DNA of 64,000 nt from Acidobacteriota bacterium. GTDB taxonomy: Bacteria > Acidobacteriota > Blastocatellia > Pyrinomonadales > Pyrinomonadaceae. The stretch is taken from positions 36,541-100,540 of the forward strand of contig JAEWFC010000012.1 of NCBI GenBank assembly GCA_023389035.1. Reading direction: 5' to 3'. The number at the start of each line of letters is the position of its first letter. Within the stretch, counting starts at the first letter, position 1. Under the pieces are notes generated by a model that was not told the origin of the DNA, searched no databases, and saw nothing but the letters and a program-made list of their open reading frames with translations. The translations under genes were made by a program, and so were the position numbers. Positions 17,335 to 27,291 of this stretch are shown one piece after another.

Positions 17335-18161
17335 AAAGAACGAATCGGCCAAATGACCGGCGCCCGAATGAAAGGCGCGACCGGACCGAACGTCGGGACC
17401 AGCGTAAGCCGGCCGAACGCAGTGCCTCGCAAGATGCGTTCATCTTCGGGTTTCTTCCGGTGGTCGAGCGGCTTCGGTCGCGGCCCAAGAGCGTCGGCAA
17501 GATATTTGCGATCGATGGTGCGACCGAACATCGCCTTCGGGAGATCGCCTCTATAGCACGCGAGAACCGGATCCCCTTCGACAGAGTCTCGCGTGAGGCT
17601 CTCGATCGAATGGTCGGGCCGGACGCAAATCATCAGGGGATAATCGCCACCGCACTGCCGGTAGATTACGCCGATGCCGATGAGCTGCTCGACAATATTA
17701 ACGCCGAAAGCCTTTTCGTGATCCTTGATGGTGTCGAAGATCCGAGAAATCTCGGCGCCATCCTACGCAGTGCCGAGTGTGCGGGTGCGAATGGCGTTTT
17801 CATTCCCGAACGGCGTGCGGTCGGGTTGACCGATACAGTGGCAAAGTCGTCCGCCGGTGCCGTCGAACATATCAAGGTTGCACGAGTCGCAAATCTCAAC
17901 AGGCTGATCGAGGAACTCAAGCAGCGGGACGTTTGGGTCGTCGGTGCGGGCGGTTCGGCAGAAACGTCGTACACCGATTGGGACTGGACGCGGCCCACGG
18001 CGCTCGTGCTAGGCGGCGAAGGTTCGGGGCTTCATCGTCTGGTCGCGGAAAACTGCGATGTGTTGGTGAAAATCCCGATGTATGGAAAAATAGAATCTCT
18101 GAATGTATCGGTCGCCGCAGGCGTTATACTTTTCGAGGCCCGTCGCCAGCGAGGGCTCTAA
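17331..18161 (+). CDS. rlmB: 23S rRNA (guanosine-2'-O)-methyltransferase, TrmH/SpoU family
   Basis: 276 residues. An Arg-rich, probably disordered tail of about 35 residues precedes the substrate-binding domain (FIFGFLPVVERLRS). The SPOUT methyltransferase domain shows the three family motifs: DGVEDPRNLGAILRSAE, VLGGEGSGLHRL, and IPMYGKIESLNVSVAAGV with the SAM-binding knot. RlmB methylates G2251 in the peptidyl-transferase loop in E. coli; the exact target here is inferred. The start overlaps the stop of the upstream gene (ATGA). Confidence 0.9.
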   Translation: MKRTNRPNDRRPNERRDRTERRDQRKPAERSASQDAFIFGFLPVVERLRSRPKSVGKIFAIDGATEHRLREIASIARENRIPFDRVSREALDRMVGPDANHQGIIATALPVDYADADELLDNINAESLFVILDGVEDPRNLGAILRSAECAGANGVFIPERRAVGLTDTVAKSSAGAVEHIKVARVANLNRLIEELKQRDVWVVGAGGSAETSYTDWDWTRPTALVLGGEGSGLHRLVAENCDVLVKIPMYGKIESLNVSVAAGVILFEARRQRGL

Positions 18162-18175
18162 CGGGATCAGATCTT

Positions 18176-18766
18176 ATGTTTTGTCCGAAGTGTGGAACAA
18201 AAAATCCTGACGATGGTAAATTTTGCCGAAGCTGCGGTGTCGATCTCGGCAACGTTTCGGCTGCGCTGAATCCAAAAAAGCCCGTGGAATTTCGTCTTGA
18301 TCTCGGCAGCTTTGCAGGTGACTGCGGCACTGAAGACGAGGCGGATAGCCGTCGCCGAATGGACCCGGCGGAGGTTTACGGCGACGCGGTCAAAGCGATC
18401 ATTTCCGGTATCGGGTTCGCGGTCGTTGCGGTCGTTCTTTTTACAACCGGCGTGGCGGGCGGAAAGGCGTGGTGGTGGGCGATGCTCTTCCCCGCGTTCA
18501 CCTTTTTTGCCAAGGGAGTTTCAGACCTGCTTAAATCGCGTAAAATGGAGCAGGCACGGTATAGCGTCGCCGCGAACGCGAATCCCGCGATGCCGGCAGC
18601 ACCGTCTGTAAACGCACTACCGTCAACGCCGGCCGATTACATCTATCCCGAATCAAAGTTCAAGACCGGCGATCTCGTGCCGCCGAGCGTAACCGACCAC
18701 ACTACACGTCAGCTTCAGGTAAATGACGAGGGCGAGACAATGACGCTCCCGAAAGACCGAGCCTAA
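18176..18766 (+). CDS. Small zinc-ribbon membrane protein
   Basis: 196 residues. The start at 18176 is chosen because the product then opens with a canonical zinc ribbon (MFCPKCGTKN...CRSCG; C3, C6, C18, C21). A longer frame reading back to 17777 lies entirely inside rlmB. Two transmembrane helices lie at about 75-97 and 100-120 (GFAVVAVVLFTTGVAGG and WWWAMLFPAFTFFAKG). The C-terminal 70 residues are Pro/Ala-rich. Function unknown. Its TAA stop shares bases with the TAG stop of the convergent gene (18763-18766). Confidence 0.8.
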   Translation: MFCPKCGTKNPDDGKFCRSCGVDLGNVSAALNPKKPVEFRLDLGSFAGDCGTEDEADSRRRMDPAEVYGDAVKAIISGIGFAVVAVVLFTTGVAGGKAWWWAMLFPAFTFFAKGVSDLLKSRKMEQARYSVAANANPAMPAAPSVNALPSTPADYIYPESKFKTGDLVPPSVTDHTTRQLQVNDEGETMTLPKDRA

Positions 18767-20916
18767 CGCCTTACCACCGCACGTGCATTCCCGACATTTC
18801 CGCTCGAATCGAATACCCGCAAGGTGATGACATATTCGCCTGCCGCAGGCAGCGGCACGTCCACCGTGTACCGCTCTTCGGGGCTATCCGATATCCCGTC
18901 GTCCGGCACAACCGAGATCCAATCGCCGCCATTTACGCTGAACTCAGCCCGGGTCAGATAGCTTGACGGGTCTGACGCTGAAAAGACCGCACGCGCCCTA
19001 TCGCCTGTCACCTGCGGCTGGCCTTCCGACCGCACGATCGGCTGTGTGTTATCAATGTCGAACGGCTCACTCACACGCTCGCCTGTCCGGGACGAACCGA
19101 CCGGGTTCGAAGGCGAATCCTTCGCGACGATCTTTAACAGATAACGGCCGTCGGGCAGCGACAATCCATCCAGCGAAACGAACGTCTCCGAGATATTGCC
19201 GCGAAGCAGCTTAAACTCGGCGTCGCGTACCTCCTTGAAGTAAACGTCGTAGATCAATTTGTCGCCATTGCGGTCTTCGGCAGTCCACTGAAACGCACGC
19301 GCACCGCGTTGATATACGCGGCGCGGCTGAATTATCTGGACGGGCACACCGAATTGAATTGGATCCAACCCGGAAAGCTCGATATTCGGGTCGATCTGCG
19401 GGACCGGGTTTGCGAGCAATCCGATGTTTGCCGGCAGGATGTTGATCGACTGCACTTCGGGTGCGATGTTGCGGCCGGCAAACGCAAGGCTGACCTCGCT
19501 GAGTGCAGGCGCGGTCGAGCCGCTTTGCAGCGTGGCCCGCCACTGTATGTATCTTGCACGCGGGCTTTGTACTGTTCCCCGCGACGATCCCGAGACCGGG
19601 CCCCAAGCGCTCCATGTCTCGTTAGGTTCCTCGGTATTTCCGCTTCTGCTCTCGAGCCTGACATTGCCCGCGGACCTCCACCAGAGCGATCCCCAGGCGG
19701 ATGTGGCCTCTGCGTCTAAAACCGCCGATTCGTACACGCCTGTGCTCTGCGATCCGGGGCCCATACGAAAGAGAGTGCCTTGATTGCTGGACGCCGCATA
19801 GAGTTCGTTCGCAGTCCCAAAGATGGTCGAGATCTGGTTCGCGTCCGACTGCAGCACGAGAGTCTCGCGTGCGTCGTTGCCGATGTTGTAAATGCGGCCT
19901 TTGTCAGATGTGCCCAGCAGAACGCCGTTGCCTGATCTGTGAGGGTAGATGGAGAATCCGCTGACCGTCGGCGACGACCATAGTATCTCAGGGCCGCCAT
20001 CATTCGTTATACGGTAAACCGCCGAGCGTGCACCTGTAAGGTCGTATTTGCTCTTGACCGCTGCGGGCGGTGCGGGAGCGGCCGGTTTATCGATCTTTAC
20101 GGTCTTGCCCGCTGCCTGATCAGCCGGTTTCGGGGTTGCGGATGGCGTCGCTGCGGATGCCGATTCACCTAGAGCAAGTGCATAGATCGAACCGTCCGGG
20201 CCTAAAGCTATTTCGTGGATCTCGCGAAGCGGGGAATCGAGCAGGGCGAAGGGTTTGCCGTCGCTCCCGAATCTCAGTACCAGACCGCTGGCGTCGGTTC
20301 CCGCATATAGGTTGCCGGTGTTGTCCGCGACCAGCGTGATGATGTGCGACTCGCTGGTGTCAAACATCAGCGAAGCCTCAGGCGTGGCATTTGCCGAGCG
20401 CACGCGAAAGATCTTTCCGCCTTCGCCCGTGCCGACCGCCAGGCTGCCGTCAGGCATCATCGCCATCGACCAGATGTACTTTTCCTTTGGTTCGAAAAAT
20501 ACCTCGGGCTTGCCCGCTGCGTCGAAACGGTAAACCTTGCCGTCAGGTGACGTCGCGGCAAACAGCTCGCCGCCGCGGCCGATAGCAAGTGCCGAAACGT
20601 TCAGCTCCGCAAGGTCGGCGAACAGAGCTCCCTTTCCGCCGGCAACTCGGTAAATGCGCCCTTCGCCGCCCGTGCCTAGAAAGATGTTCCCGCTCGGGTC
20701 GATCGCCGAAGACCAGATATAGGGCTGCTCGGTCTTGTATATCTCCGCAAAGGCCGGTGCGATCGAGATCGTTCCGTTCTCGTCGATCGAAACGCTCCGG
20801 GCGTCGCCCTTAAGAACGTCTGCACGCGTGTTGACGGTCCAGATCGACGTTTGGCCGGCAGCGGCGAATACAAATGCGGTGGATGAAAGACAGATAGCAA
20901 GGAAAAGATTTTTCAT
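18763..20916 (-). CDS. Secreted beta-propeller-like protein
   Basis: 717 residues from the ATG at 20916, which gives a clean signal peptide (MKNLFLAICLSSTAFVFAAAGQ). Upstream in-frame codons lack this and overlap the upstream region. The N-terminal half contains repeated blocks of about 40-45 residues with the pattern G.I.R...G.....F.......I..L, for example GNIFLGTGGEGRIYRV and GNLYAGTDASGLVLRF. These resemble NHL/YVTN propeller blades. A Pro/Ala-rich linker splits the propeller near residue 300. The C-terminus (about 440-717) is beta-rich with fibronectin-III-like segments. Likely periplasmic or surface; specific role unknown. Confidence 0.75.
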   Translation of the reverse strand: MKNLFLAICLSSTAFVFAAAGQTSIWTVNTRADVLKGDARSVSIDENGTISIAPAFAEIYKTEQPYIWSSAIDPSGNIFLGTGGEGRIYRVAGGKGALFADLAELNVSALAIGRGGELFAATSPDGKVYRFDAAGKPEVFFEPKEKYIWSMAMMPDGSLAVGTGEGGKIFRVRSANATPEASLMFDTSESHIITLVADNTGNLYAGTDASGLVLRFGSDGKPFALLDSPLREIHEIALGPDGSIYALALGESASAATPSATPKPADQAAGKTVKIDKPAAPAPPAAVKSKYDLTGARSAVYRITNDGGPEILWSSPTVSGFSIYPHRSGNGVLLGTSDKGRIYNIGNDARETLVLQSDANQISTIFGTANELYAASSNQGTLFRMGPGSQSTGVYESAVLDAEATSAWGSLWWRSAGNVRLESRSGNTEEPNETWSAWGPVSGSSRGTVQSPRARYIQWRATLQSGSTAPALSEVSLAFAGRNIAPEVQSINILPANIGLLANPVPQIDPNIELSGLDPIQFGVPVQIIQPRRVYQRGARAFQWTAEDRNGDKLIYDVYFKEVRDAEFKLLRGNISETFVSLDGLSLPDGRYLLKIVAKDSPSNPVGSSRTGERVSEPFDIDNTQPIVRSEGQPQVTGDRARAVFSASDPSSYLTRAEFSVNGGDWISVVPDDGISDSPEERYTVDVPLPAAGEYVITLRVFDSSGNVGNARAVVRR

Positions 20917-21007
20917 GGGCAAAGCGCGACAGCCCCGGTCGTGGGCCGTCTTGTTAAATGATATTAAAGTATCGCGATGGAAAATCACATCGGAGGGCAG
21001 CAAAGCG

Positions 21008-22342
21008 TCATCGCTTTGCCTGATTTGCAGCAATGCGGTCAAGCACCTCGACCGCGTCGTCGCCTGCCATAAACGCAAGCGCGTTGCGCAGCTCCTCAGC
21101 GTCGCCGGTTATAAGCCGGGCACTGCGTTCACGGGTGAGATATGCCCAAAACCATTCAGACATCACGATCAGGCGATTCCTGAAACCGATCAGGAAGAAG
21201 ACGTGCAGGAACAGCCAGAACATCCATGCGATCCAGCCCGTCAGCTTCAACCCGAAGACATCTGCGATGGCCTTGCTGCGGCCGATGGTCGCCATCGAGC
21301 CTTTATCTACGTATTTGAAAGGCTCCCGGGCTTTGCCTTTCAGATCACGAAGGATGTTTGCAGCGGTCGCGTCGCCCATCTGCATCGCCGCGGGGCTGAC
21401 GCCGGGGACAGGTTGGCCGTCGGCCTGCTTGATCGACGCCATGTCGCCGATCACGAAAATATTGCCATGGCCCGGGATAGTAAGGTCCGGTTCGACAAAG
21501 ACGCGGCCGGCGCGATCGGTCTCACCGCCGAGCAGCTTGCCGAGCGGTGATGCGGCGACGCCCGTTGCCCACAGCACCACGTCGCACGCGATCCATTCCT
21601 CGCCGACCTTTACCCTGCCGGGCTGAATGTCAGTAACAAAGCTCGACAGTCGCACCTCGACGCCGAGCTGCTCAAGCTGCTCTTTCGCGCTCTCCGAAAG
21701 ATCGCTCGCGAATGTGCCGAGCACTCGGTCAGAGCCTTCAAACAGAATTACGCGGGCCTTTCGCGTATCGATCGCCTTGAAATCTTTTGCAAGCGCCTGA
21801 CGTGCGATATCGGCTATCGCTCCGGCAAGTTCGACGCCTGTCGGTCCGCCGCCGACGACGACAAAGGTAAGTTCATTATGTACGCCGGTGAGCGATGCCT
21901 GTCTTTCGGCAAGCTCAAATGCGAGCAGCACGCGGCGTCTGATCTCGACCGCGTCTTCTAATGTCTTAAGGCCCGGCGCGGAAACTTCCCATTGATCGTT
22001 CCCGAAATAGGCATGCCGAGCACCCGCGGCGACTATCAGGTAATCAAAGGGCACGAGCGTGCCGTCATCGATCTGCACTGCATTGCCTTCAGTATCAAAG
22101 CCGGTCACCTCGCCCATTATCACCTCGATGTTCCTGGCGTAATGGAGTATCCGGCGAATAGGCGAGGCGATCTCGCCCGGGCTGAGCACAGCCGTCGCTA
22201 CCTGATAAAGCAGGGGTTGGAAAACGTGGTGATTCTTGCGATCGATCAGCGTTACATCGACCTCGGTATTGGCCAGGGCCTTTGCCGCCCAGAGCCCGCC
22301 GAAACCGCCGCCAACTATCACTATCCTTTTTCTGTCAGCCAT
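21008..22342 (-). CDS. ndh: Type II NADH:quinone oxidoreductase (NDH-2)
   Basis: 444 residues. Single-subunit flavoenzyme that passes electrons from NADH to quinone without proton pumping. FAD-binding GxGxxG is IVGGGFGGLWAA at the N-terminus. The NADH-binding second Rossmann motif is VVVGGGPTGVELAGAI near residue 170. The FAD-contact VIGDMA lies near residue 300. The C-terminal hydrophobic helices (LTGWIAWMFWLFLHVFFLIGF) match the membrane-anchoring region of the family. It is a stand-alone gene; its start is 91 bases upstream of the next leftward gene's start. Confidence 0.93.
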   Translation of the reverse strand: MADRKRIVIVGGGFGGLWAAKALANTEVDVTLIDRKNHHVFQPLLYQVATAVLSPGEIASPIRRILHYARNIEVIMGEVTGFDTEGNAVQIDDGTLVPFDYLIVAAGARHAYFGNDQWEVSAPGLKTLEDAVEIRRRVLLAFELAERQASLTGVHNELTFVVVGGGPTGVELAGAIADIARQALAKDFKAIDTRKARVILFEGSDRVLGTFASDLSESAKEQLEQLGVEVRLSSFVTDIQPGRVKVGEEWIACDVVLWATGVAASPLGKLLGGETDRAGRVFVEPDLTIPGHGNIFVIGDMASIKQADGQPVPGVSPAAMQMGDATAANILRDLKGKAREPFKYVDKGSMATIGRSKAIADVFGLKLTGWIAWMFWLFLHVFFLIGFRNRLIVMSEWFWAYLTRERSARLITGDAEELRNALAFMAGDDAVEVLDRIAANQAKR

Positions 22343-22411
22343 AGCTCGCCCCGGAAATCATCTTTTCTCTAGCCTAACATCTAAGACGCGTCATATCTGC
22401 CCGATACATAT

Positions 22412-22448
22412 AAAAAAAGGGCAGCCCCGAAAGTTTCGAGGCTGCCCG
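22412..22448 (-). terminator. Intrinsic terminator after the fibronectin-like gene
   Basis: On the minus strand GGGCAGCC pairs with GGCTGCCC and is followed by seven T. It lies 76 bases past the stop of the leftward gene at 22524. Confidence 0.88.
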
Positions 22449-22523
22449 CAGATCTGCAATTGCTATGGCCCGAGCTAAGGTAAGCGGCTGCCGGCCGACA
22501 TCCGCCGATGAGGTGGTTTACGG

Positions 22524-23141
22524 CTAACCTACGCCGTAGACCACCGCCGAATTGGAAAAGTTTGACACCGAGTTAGTGGCTTTTGCCCGTACGCGGTACT
22601 CATAAAACTGCCCCGGCTGCACCGGAGCGTCAGTAAACATTTGTTTCTTTGTGGTGGCGTGCAGCGCCCACTGAGCGGTGTCACCGTGACGCCGCCATAT
22701 CTCATAGACGACCGATCCCACGCGATTGTTTCCCTTGAAACTCAGCTTGTTAACGCCGTTTGAATAGCCAAAGGCCGAAACGTCGCTCGGGTCGTTCGCC
22801 TTGTAAACCTCGGCGGACGTATCACGGTAATTGAAACCGCAAAGGTCAAACTCAGGCCGCGGGGCCCGGGCTGCGACCAGCGTGTTTCGCGTCTGCGCAA
22901 GCAATTCCGTAAGCTGTTCGCGGCTTGCGTTCTTTACGCTGACCGCTGCCTTTCGCTGGCTTGCCAAAACCGCAGCCTCGCTGATCTGGTCCTGAAAGTT
23001 TGCCGGCAGCGGCCCGATCGCCGTCGCAAGCTGCGTCCTGATGGCGGGGTTGACCGCCGTAAGCTCAGTGCCCCCGAGCCGCGTCAAAACATTCTGGGCA
23101 AAATCTGCCAGCTCCGAATCCGATAATCTCCTAAAGTCCAT
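22524..23141 (-). CDS. Hypothetical protein with C-terminal fibronectin-III-like domain
   Basis: 205 residues without signal peptide. The N-terminal half is helical and polar (MDFRRLSDSELADFAQNV). The last 90 residues look like one fibronectin type III domain: VYEIWRRHGDTAQWALHAT, then the ending PGQFYEYRVRAKATNSVSNFSNSAVVYG. I do not recognise a named family. AAGGAG (23154-23159) lies 12 bases before the ATG. A TTGACA box (minus strand, 23226-23231) further upstream is a plausible -35, but the matching -10 (TTACCT after 17 bases) is weak. A terminator follows. Confidence 0.7.
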   Translation of the reverse strand: MDFRRLSDSELADFAQNVLTRLGGTELTAVNPAIRTQLATAIGPLPANFQDQISEAAVLASQRKAAVSVKNASREQLTELLAQTRNTLVAARAPRPEFDLCGFNYRDTSAEVYKANDPSDVSAFGYSNGVNKLSFKGNNRVGSVVYEIWRRHGDTAQWALHATTKKQMFTDAPVQPGQFYEYRVRAKATNSVSNFSNSAVVYGVG

Positions 23142-23280
23142 TGTGGGTATTTACTCCTTGTTATATTTCAAAATCGGTCACATGTGTTGTGCCGTAAAAA
23201 CAAGGTAACAAACATCCGTTGCATCTGTCAAGCGCTATTTCATCTGTGAGACAAAGTTATATTCTCGTCTCGAAAATATG

Positions 23281-26235
23281 TCAAACCCAACTCTCTGAGA
23301 GCGTCTCGGCCTGCTGAAGAACTAGGTCAATAGCAGCCTCGGTCTTGTCTGGCGGATATTTATATTTTCTGAGGATCCGCTTCACTAGCAGGCGGAGCCT
23401 TGCACGAACGGTTTCGCGTACTGACCAATCGACGGTCGTGCTCTTGCGTAGGTTCTCGGTAAGTTCTACGGCGATCTTCTTAAGTGTTTCGTCGCCAAGC
23501 TCACGGACGGAAGCTTCGTTTTCGGCAAGAGCATCGTAAAAGGCGGTCTCGTCCTGGTTTAGTCCAAGCCTTTCGCCTTCCTTAGCGGCTTCGGCAAATT
23601 CCTTTGCCATCGCCACAAGTTCCTCGATGACCTGCATCGTTTCGATCGCCCGGTTGTGGTACTTATTCAAGGTCGAGATCAGCATCTCGGAAAACTTTTT
23701 GCTTTGGACGATGTTGGTTTTCAGTCTTGCTTTGATCTCATTCTTGAGCAACCGCTCCAGCAGCTCAACCGCAAGGTTTCGCTGCGGCATGAGCTTCACT
23801 TCTTCGAGAAATTCATCCGAAAGTATTCCGATGTTGGGCCGATCGAGCCCGGCGTATGAGAAAATGTCTAGCACCTCGTCGGACGCGACCGCTCGGCTTA
23901 GTATCTGCTGGATCAGTAATTCCCGCTGTTCGTTCTTGAATTTCTTTGCAGATTCCCCGGGCTTTCCGATGAAGGCCTTCACCGCCTGGAAAAAGGCTAT
24001 CTCTTCTCTAAAGCCTATCGCCTCATCTAACGTCGAACACAACGAAAAGGCTTTCGTCAGAGCCGTCACACTGTCGAAGAATTTGTTCTTTCGGTCCGGG
24101 CCGAGCCCGAGAATATGATCGGCCGCTTCCGGCAAAAGCGTTATCGCCTCGGTTTCAAAATCCTGGTAATCAAAGCCGTGAAACATTCCGCGGATGATAG
24201 TCAGCTGCTCTTCGACGATGGGCAATGCTTTCTCGGCGGCGTCATTGTAAAGATCGCCTTCGGCTCCGGCCTCGGTGAATTGCTTCATCGCTGCCTTGAG
24301 TTCATGGCCGATGCCTATGTAATCGACCACGAGACCGCCTTTCTTATCGCGAAAGACGCGGTTTACGCGGGCGATCGCCTGCATCAGGGAATGCCCTCGC
24401 ATCGGTTTGTCGATGTAGATCGTGTGCAGGCTCGGAGCGTCGAAGCCGGTCAGCCACATATCGCGAACGATGGCTATTTGGAAATCGTCGTCGGCGTCCT
24501 TAAATCGCTTTTCGAGATCTTTCTTAACCTGTCGAGGGTAGATATGCGGCTGCAGGCTGGCCTTGTCGCTTGACGAGCCGGTCATGATCACTTTCAGAAC
24601 GCCCTTTGTCGGATCGGGATCGTGCCACTCAGGACGCAACGCTATTAGTTCGTTATAAAGCCGTACGCATATCTCACGGCCCATACAAACGAACATCGCT
24701 TTTCCGGGGCCGGCGGTCGTCTTAGACATTTCTGTCTGTCGGGCCTCGAAATGCTTGACCAGATCAGCGGCAATCTTCTTTAGGCGTTGCTCTGCACCGA
24801 CAACCTTTTCCAAGGCCGCCCAGCGGCTTTGGTTGCGTGCCCTCTCGGTTTCCTCATCGTCTTCCGTGAGTTCCTCGACCTGCTCATCGAGCGTCGGCTG
24901 CTCATCTTCTTTTAGCTCTAACTTCGCAAGCCTGTTCTCATAGAGGATCGGAACGGTCGCTCCGTCTTCCTGGGCCTGCTTCATATCATAGATATCGATA
25001 TAGGTTCCGAAGACCGCTTGCGTGTCGCGTTCGAGCATCGAGATCGGCGTTCCGGTAAACGCGATAAACGATGCATTAGGGAACGCAGCGTGCAGATGAT
25101 GTGCGAATCCGTATCTCATCTGTCCCGTCTTTTGGTCGATGCTCGGGTTTAGGCCGTATTGAGTTCGATGAGCTTCGTCGGCGATCACGACGATGTTTGA
25201 CCGGTCGGAGAGCGTCGGATACTTTACTTCATTTTCCAGCAGGCTAAACTTTTGGATGGTCGTGAAGATGATACCGCCCGAAGGCCGGCCTGCAAGAAGA
25301 TCGCGCAGCTCCTGCCGGGTCTCCGCCTGTTTTGGATTTTCACGCATCAATTCGCGGGCATTTGAGAATGTCGCGAAGAGCTGTCCGTCCAGATCGTTGC
25401 GGTCGGTGACGACGATGATAGTCGGGTTTTTCATCTCGGGTGCAGTGATCACCTTTCCGGCATAGAAAGCCATCGAGATACTCTTTCCCGAACCCTGAGT
25501 ATGCCACGCTACGCCGATCTTGCCTTCCTCTTCAGGCTTCGTCGCCTCCAACGTTTTCGCGAAGGCTTTCCTCACCAGATGAAACTGGTGATATGCGGCG
25601 ATCTTCTTTATGGTTTCGCGGTCTTCCTCAAACAAAACAAAGTCCCGGACATACTCAAGCAGCAGCTCGCGGGCAAAGAGCCCGCGGACAAGCGTTTCGG
25701 TTTCCCTGCTCTCGCCCAGCGGGTCAAGCTTTACTCCGTCAATGGTTCGCCATCTTCCAAAGCGTTCATAATCCGCCGTCAAACTTCCCACGCGGGCTTC
25801 TCGCAGGTCAGCGATGACCAGCAGCTCATTAAAAACGAACAGGTCCGGTATTTCTTCCTTATAAGTTTGAAGCTGCTTGTACGAATCGTAGATCGTCGTA
25901 TTAATATCCGCCGGGTTCTTCAATTCCAGGACCGCCAACGGCAGGCCGTTGATGAAAATGATGATGTCGGGCCGCTTCGTGCTCTTTGGGCCGCGGATGG
26001 TGAACTGGTTGACGGCGAGGAATTCGTTTCTGTCCGCATTCTCAAAATCTACAGTGCGGACAAAGTCCGCTTTCGTCTCGCTGTCCTCCTGAAACTGCAC
26101 CTTAACACCGTCGCGAACAGTGCGGTGAAATTCGCGGTTGTTCTGTATCAGCGAAGGAAACTGCGGCCGGGTTATCTGAGCGACCGAATCCTCTATCGTA
26201 GCCGCCGGAATGTTCGGATTAACCCAGCCGGCTTT
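23281..26235 (-). pseudogene. hsdR: Type I restriction enzyme R subunit, 5'-truncated
   Basis: In-frame coding runs from 26235 to the stop at 23281 (about 984 codons) and is bounded upstream by a TGA at 26236-26238. Homology to HsdR begins abruptly with WVNPNIPAA and continues through FPSLIQNNREFHR, so roughly the first 60-80 residues of the family are missing, including the start codon. No ATG with a ribosome site precedes it; the first usable start is a GTG at 26100. What remains is otherwise intact: PD-(D/E)XK nuclease motif (RPDIIIF...AVLELK), Walker A (TQGSGKS), DEAH box (IADEAHRTQYG) and FTGTP. It abuts the inserted methyltransferase gene. If translated from the GTG it would lack its N-terminus; without HsdS it could not assemble a type I complex. 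Confidence 0.85.
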
Positions 26236-26288
26236 TCACCAAATCGACCGAACATAATAATCAGTGGTCAAACAAGAATTGAGGCTGG

Positions 26289-27284
26289 CTAGTATTTTTC
26301 GAGGACATGGAGGTACTCAATCGTTGAAGTAGCTTTGTGATTTCGGCTTTCGGTTTTGTCGGCTTTGAATCGCTGATATTGCTGCTCGATAAGGTCGTAA
26401 CGCCCGTAATTCTCCATAATCTTTCGGACATCGCCAAGACTCATAAGGCCTTCGTTATTGTACGACAAGAAGATGTATTTGAACTTTGCTTTCTCCACAA
26501 GATCGCTGAACACGTTTGAAACTTCGTTCTTGATACACCAACGCGACCGCTCATACGAACGGAGTCCGGTCTTACCCGCAGGCTTGAAGCGGTCGTAAAG
26601 GGCGATTGTGTTCAACATATGGTAGTTCGCGCCATATTGTCGATGATTGTAGGGCGGGTCCATATAGAGAATGTCGCCTTCGATCTCGTCAATCAGTTCG
26701 TTCGCGTCTCTGTTATGAACTTCGTGCTCAGATTCGTTTATTACATAATCCGCCGAATAGAGCCACATATCCTTCTGCGCCGTCTTCTTCAAGTGCTTCA
26801 AATAAGCACCGTAAACACTCGCGGTATTTGCCACGGCATCAGCAGCCTCTAGCAAACTCGTGAGCAAGAAATAATACATTCCGTCAGCTATCTTGTCGGT
26901 CAAACGCCACTCTTGAATCTTTTGCCTAATCGCGTCAATCCTGAGGCCATTTTCGTCGCTGAAATACTGTCGACCGCTTCCACTACCGGCACAATAGTTT
27001 TGAAAAATGAAGCCTTCTTTTCCCGGAAGATAATTCAACTCGTTCAGATACGACACATAATCCATCTCCGTATGGTTTCCGATGTAATTCTTGTTCAAAA
27101 TGTAGCTGTAATACTCGACATCGTTTGCAATTATTTTTTTGGAATCACGTTTGAAAGCACGACCGACCGCACCCGTCCCAGCGAAAATATCGCAGATAAC
27201 CTTTCCTTTTGCGCCACCCGCTACCTTGTCAATCGAGGACGTTAGGAAGCGAGACAATTTGAATTTCGAGCCAATATAATTCAT
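26289..27284 (-). CDS. D12-class adenine-specific DNA methyltransferase (cassette MTase 2)
   Basis: 331 residues. N6-adenine methyltransferase of the alpha (D12/Dam-like) group. Motif X is NYIGSK at 2-7, motif I DIFAGTG at 32-38, and catalytic motif IV DPPYNHRQY at 209-217. Order X-I-TRD-IV is that of the D12 family, to which FokI-type type IIS methyltransferases also belong. It starts 7 bases after the stop of the endonuclease gene. Base composition is visibly AT-richer than the flanking genes, which points to horizontal acquisition. Its stop lies about 50 bases from the broken edge of hsdR. Confidence 0.9.
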   Translation of the reverse strand: MNYIGSKFKLSRFLTSSIDKVAGGAKGKVICDIFAGTGAVGRAFKRDSKKIIANDVEYYSYILNKNYIGNHTEMDYVSYLNELNYLPGKEGFIFQNYCAGSGSGRQYFSDENGLRIDAIRQKIQEWRLTDKIADGMYYFLLTSLLEAADAVANTASVYGAYLKHLKKTAQKDMWLYSADYVINESEHEVHNRDANELIDEIEGDILYMDPPYNHRQYGANYHMLNTIALYDRFKPAGKTGLRSYERSRWCIKNEVSNVFSDLVEKAKFKYIFLSYNNEGLMSLGDVRKIMENYGRYDLIEQQYQRFKADKTESRNHKATSTIEYLHVLEKY

Positions 27285-27291
27285 CAGAAAA

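Noticed and set aside
17777..18175. Upstream extension of the zinc-ribbon membrane protein gene
   Set aside because: This part lies in a shifted frame inside rlmB and has no family resemblance; the zinc ribbon begins exactly at the ATG at 18176.
23281..26100. hsdR as an intact gene starting at 26100
   Set aside because: The codon at 26100 is GTG, without a ribosome site, and homologous sequence continues upstream to 26235, so this is an internal codon of a 5'-truncated gene.
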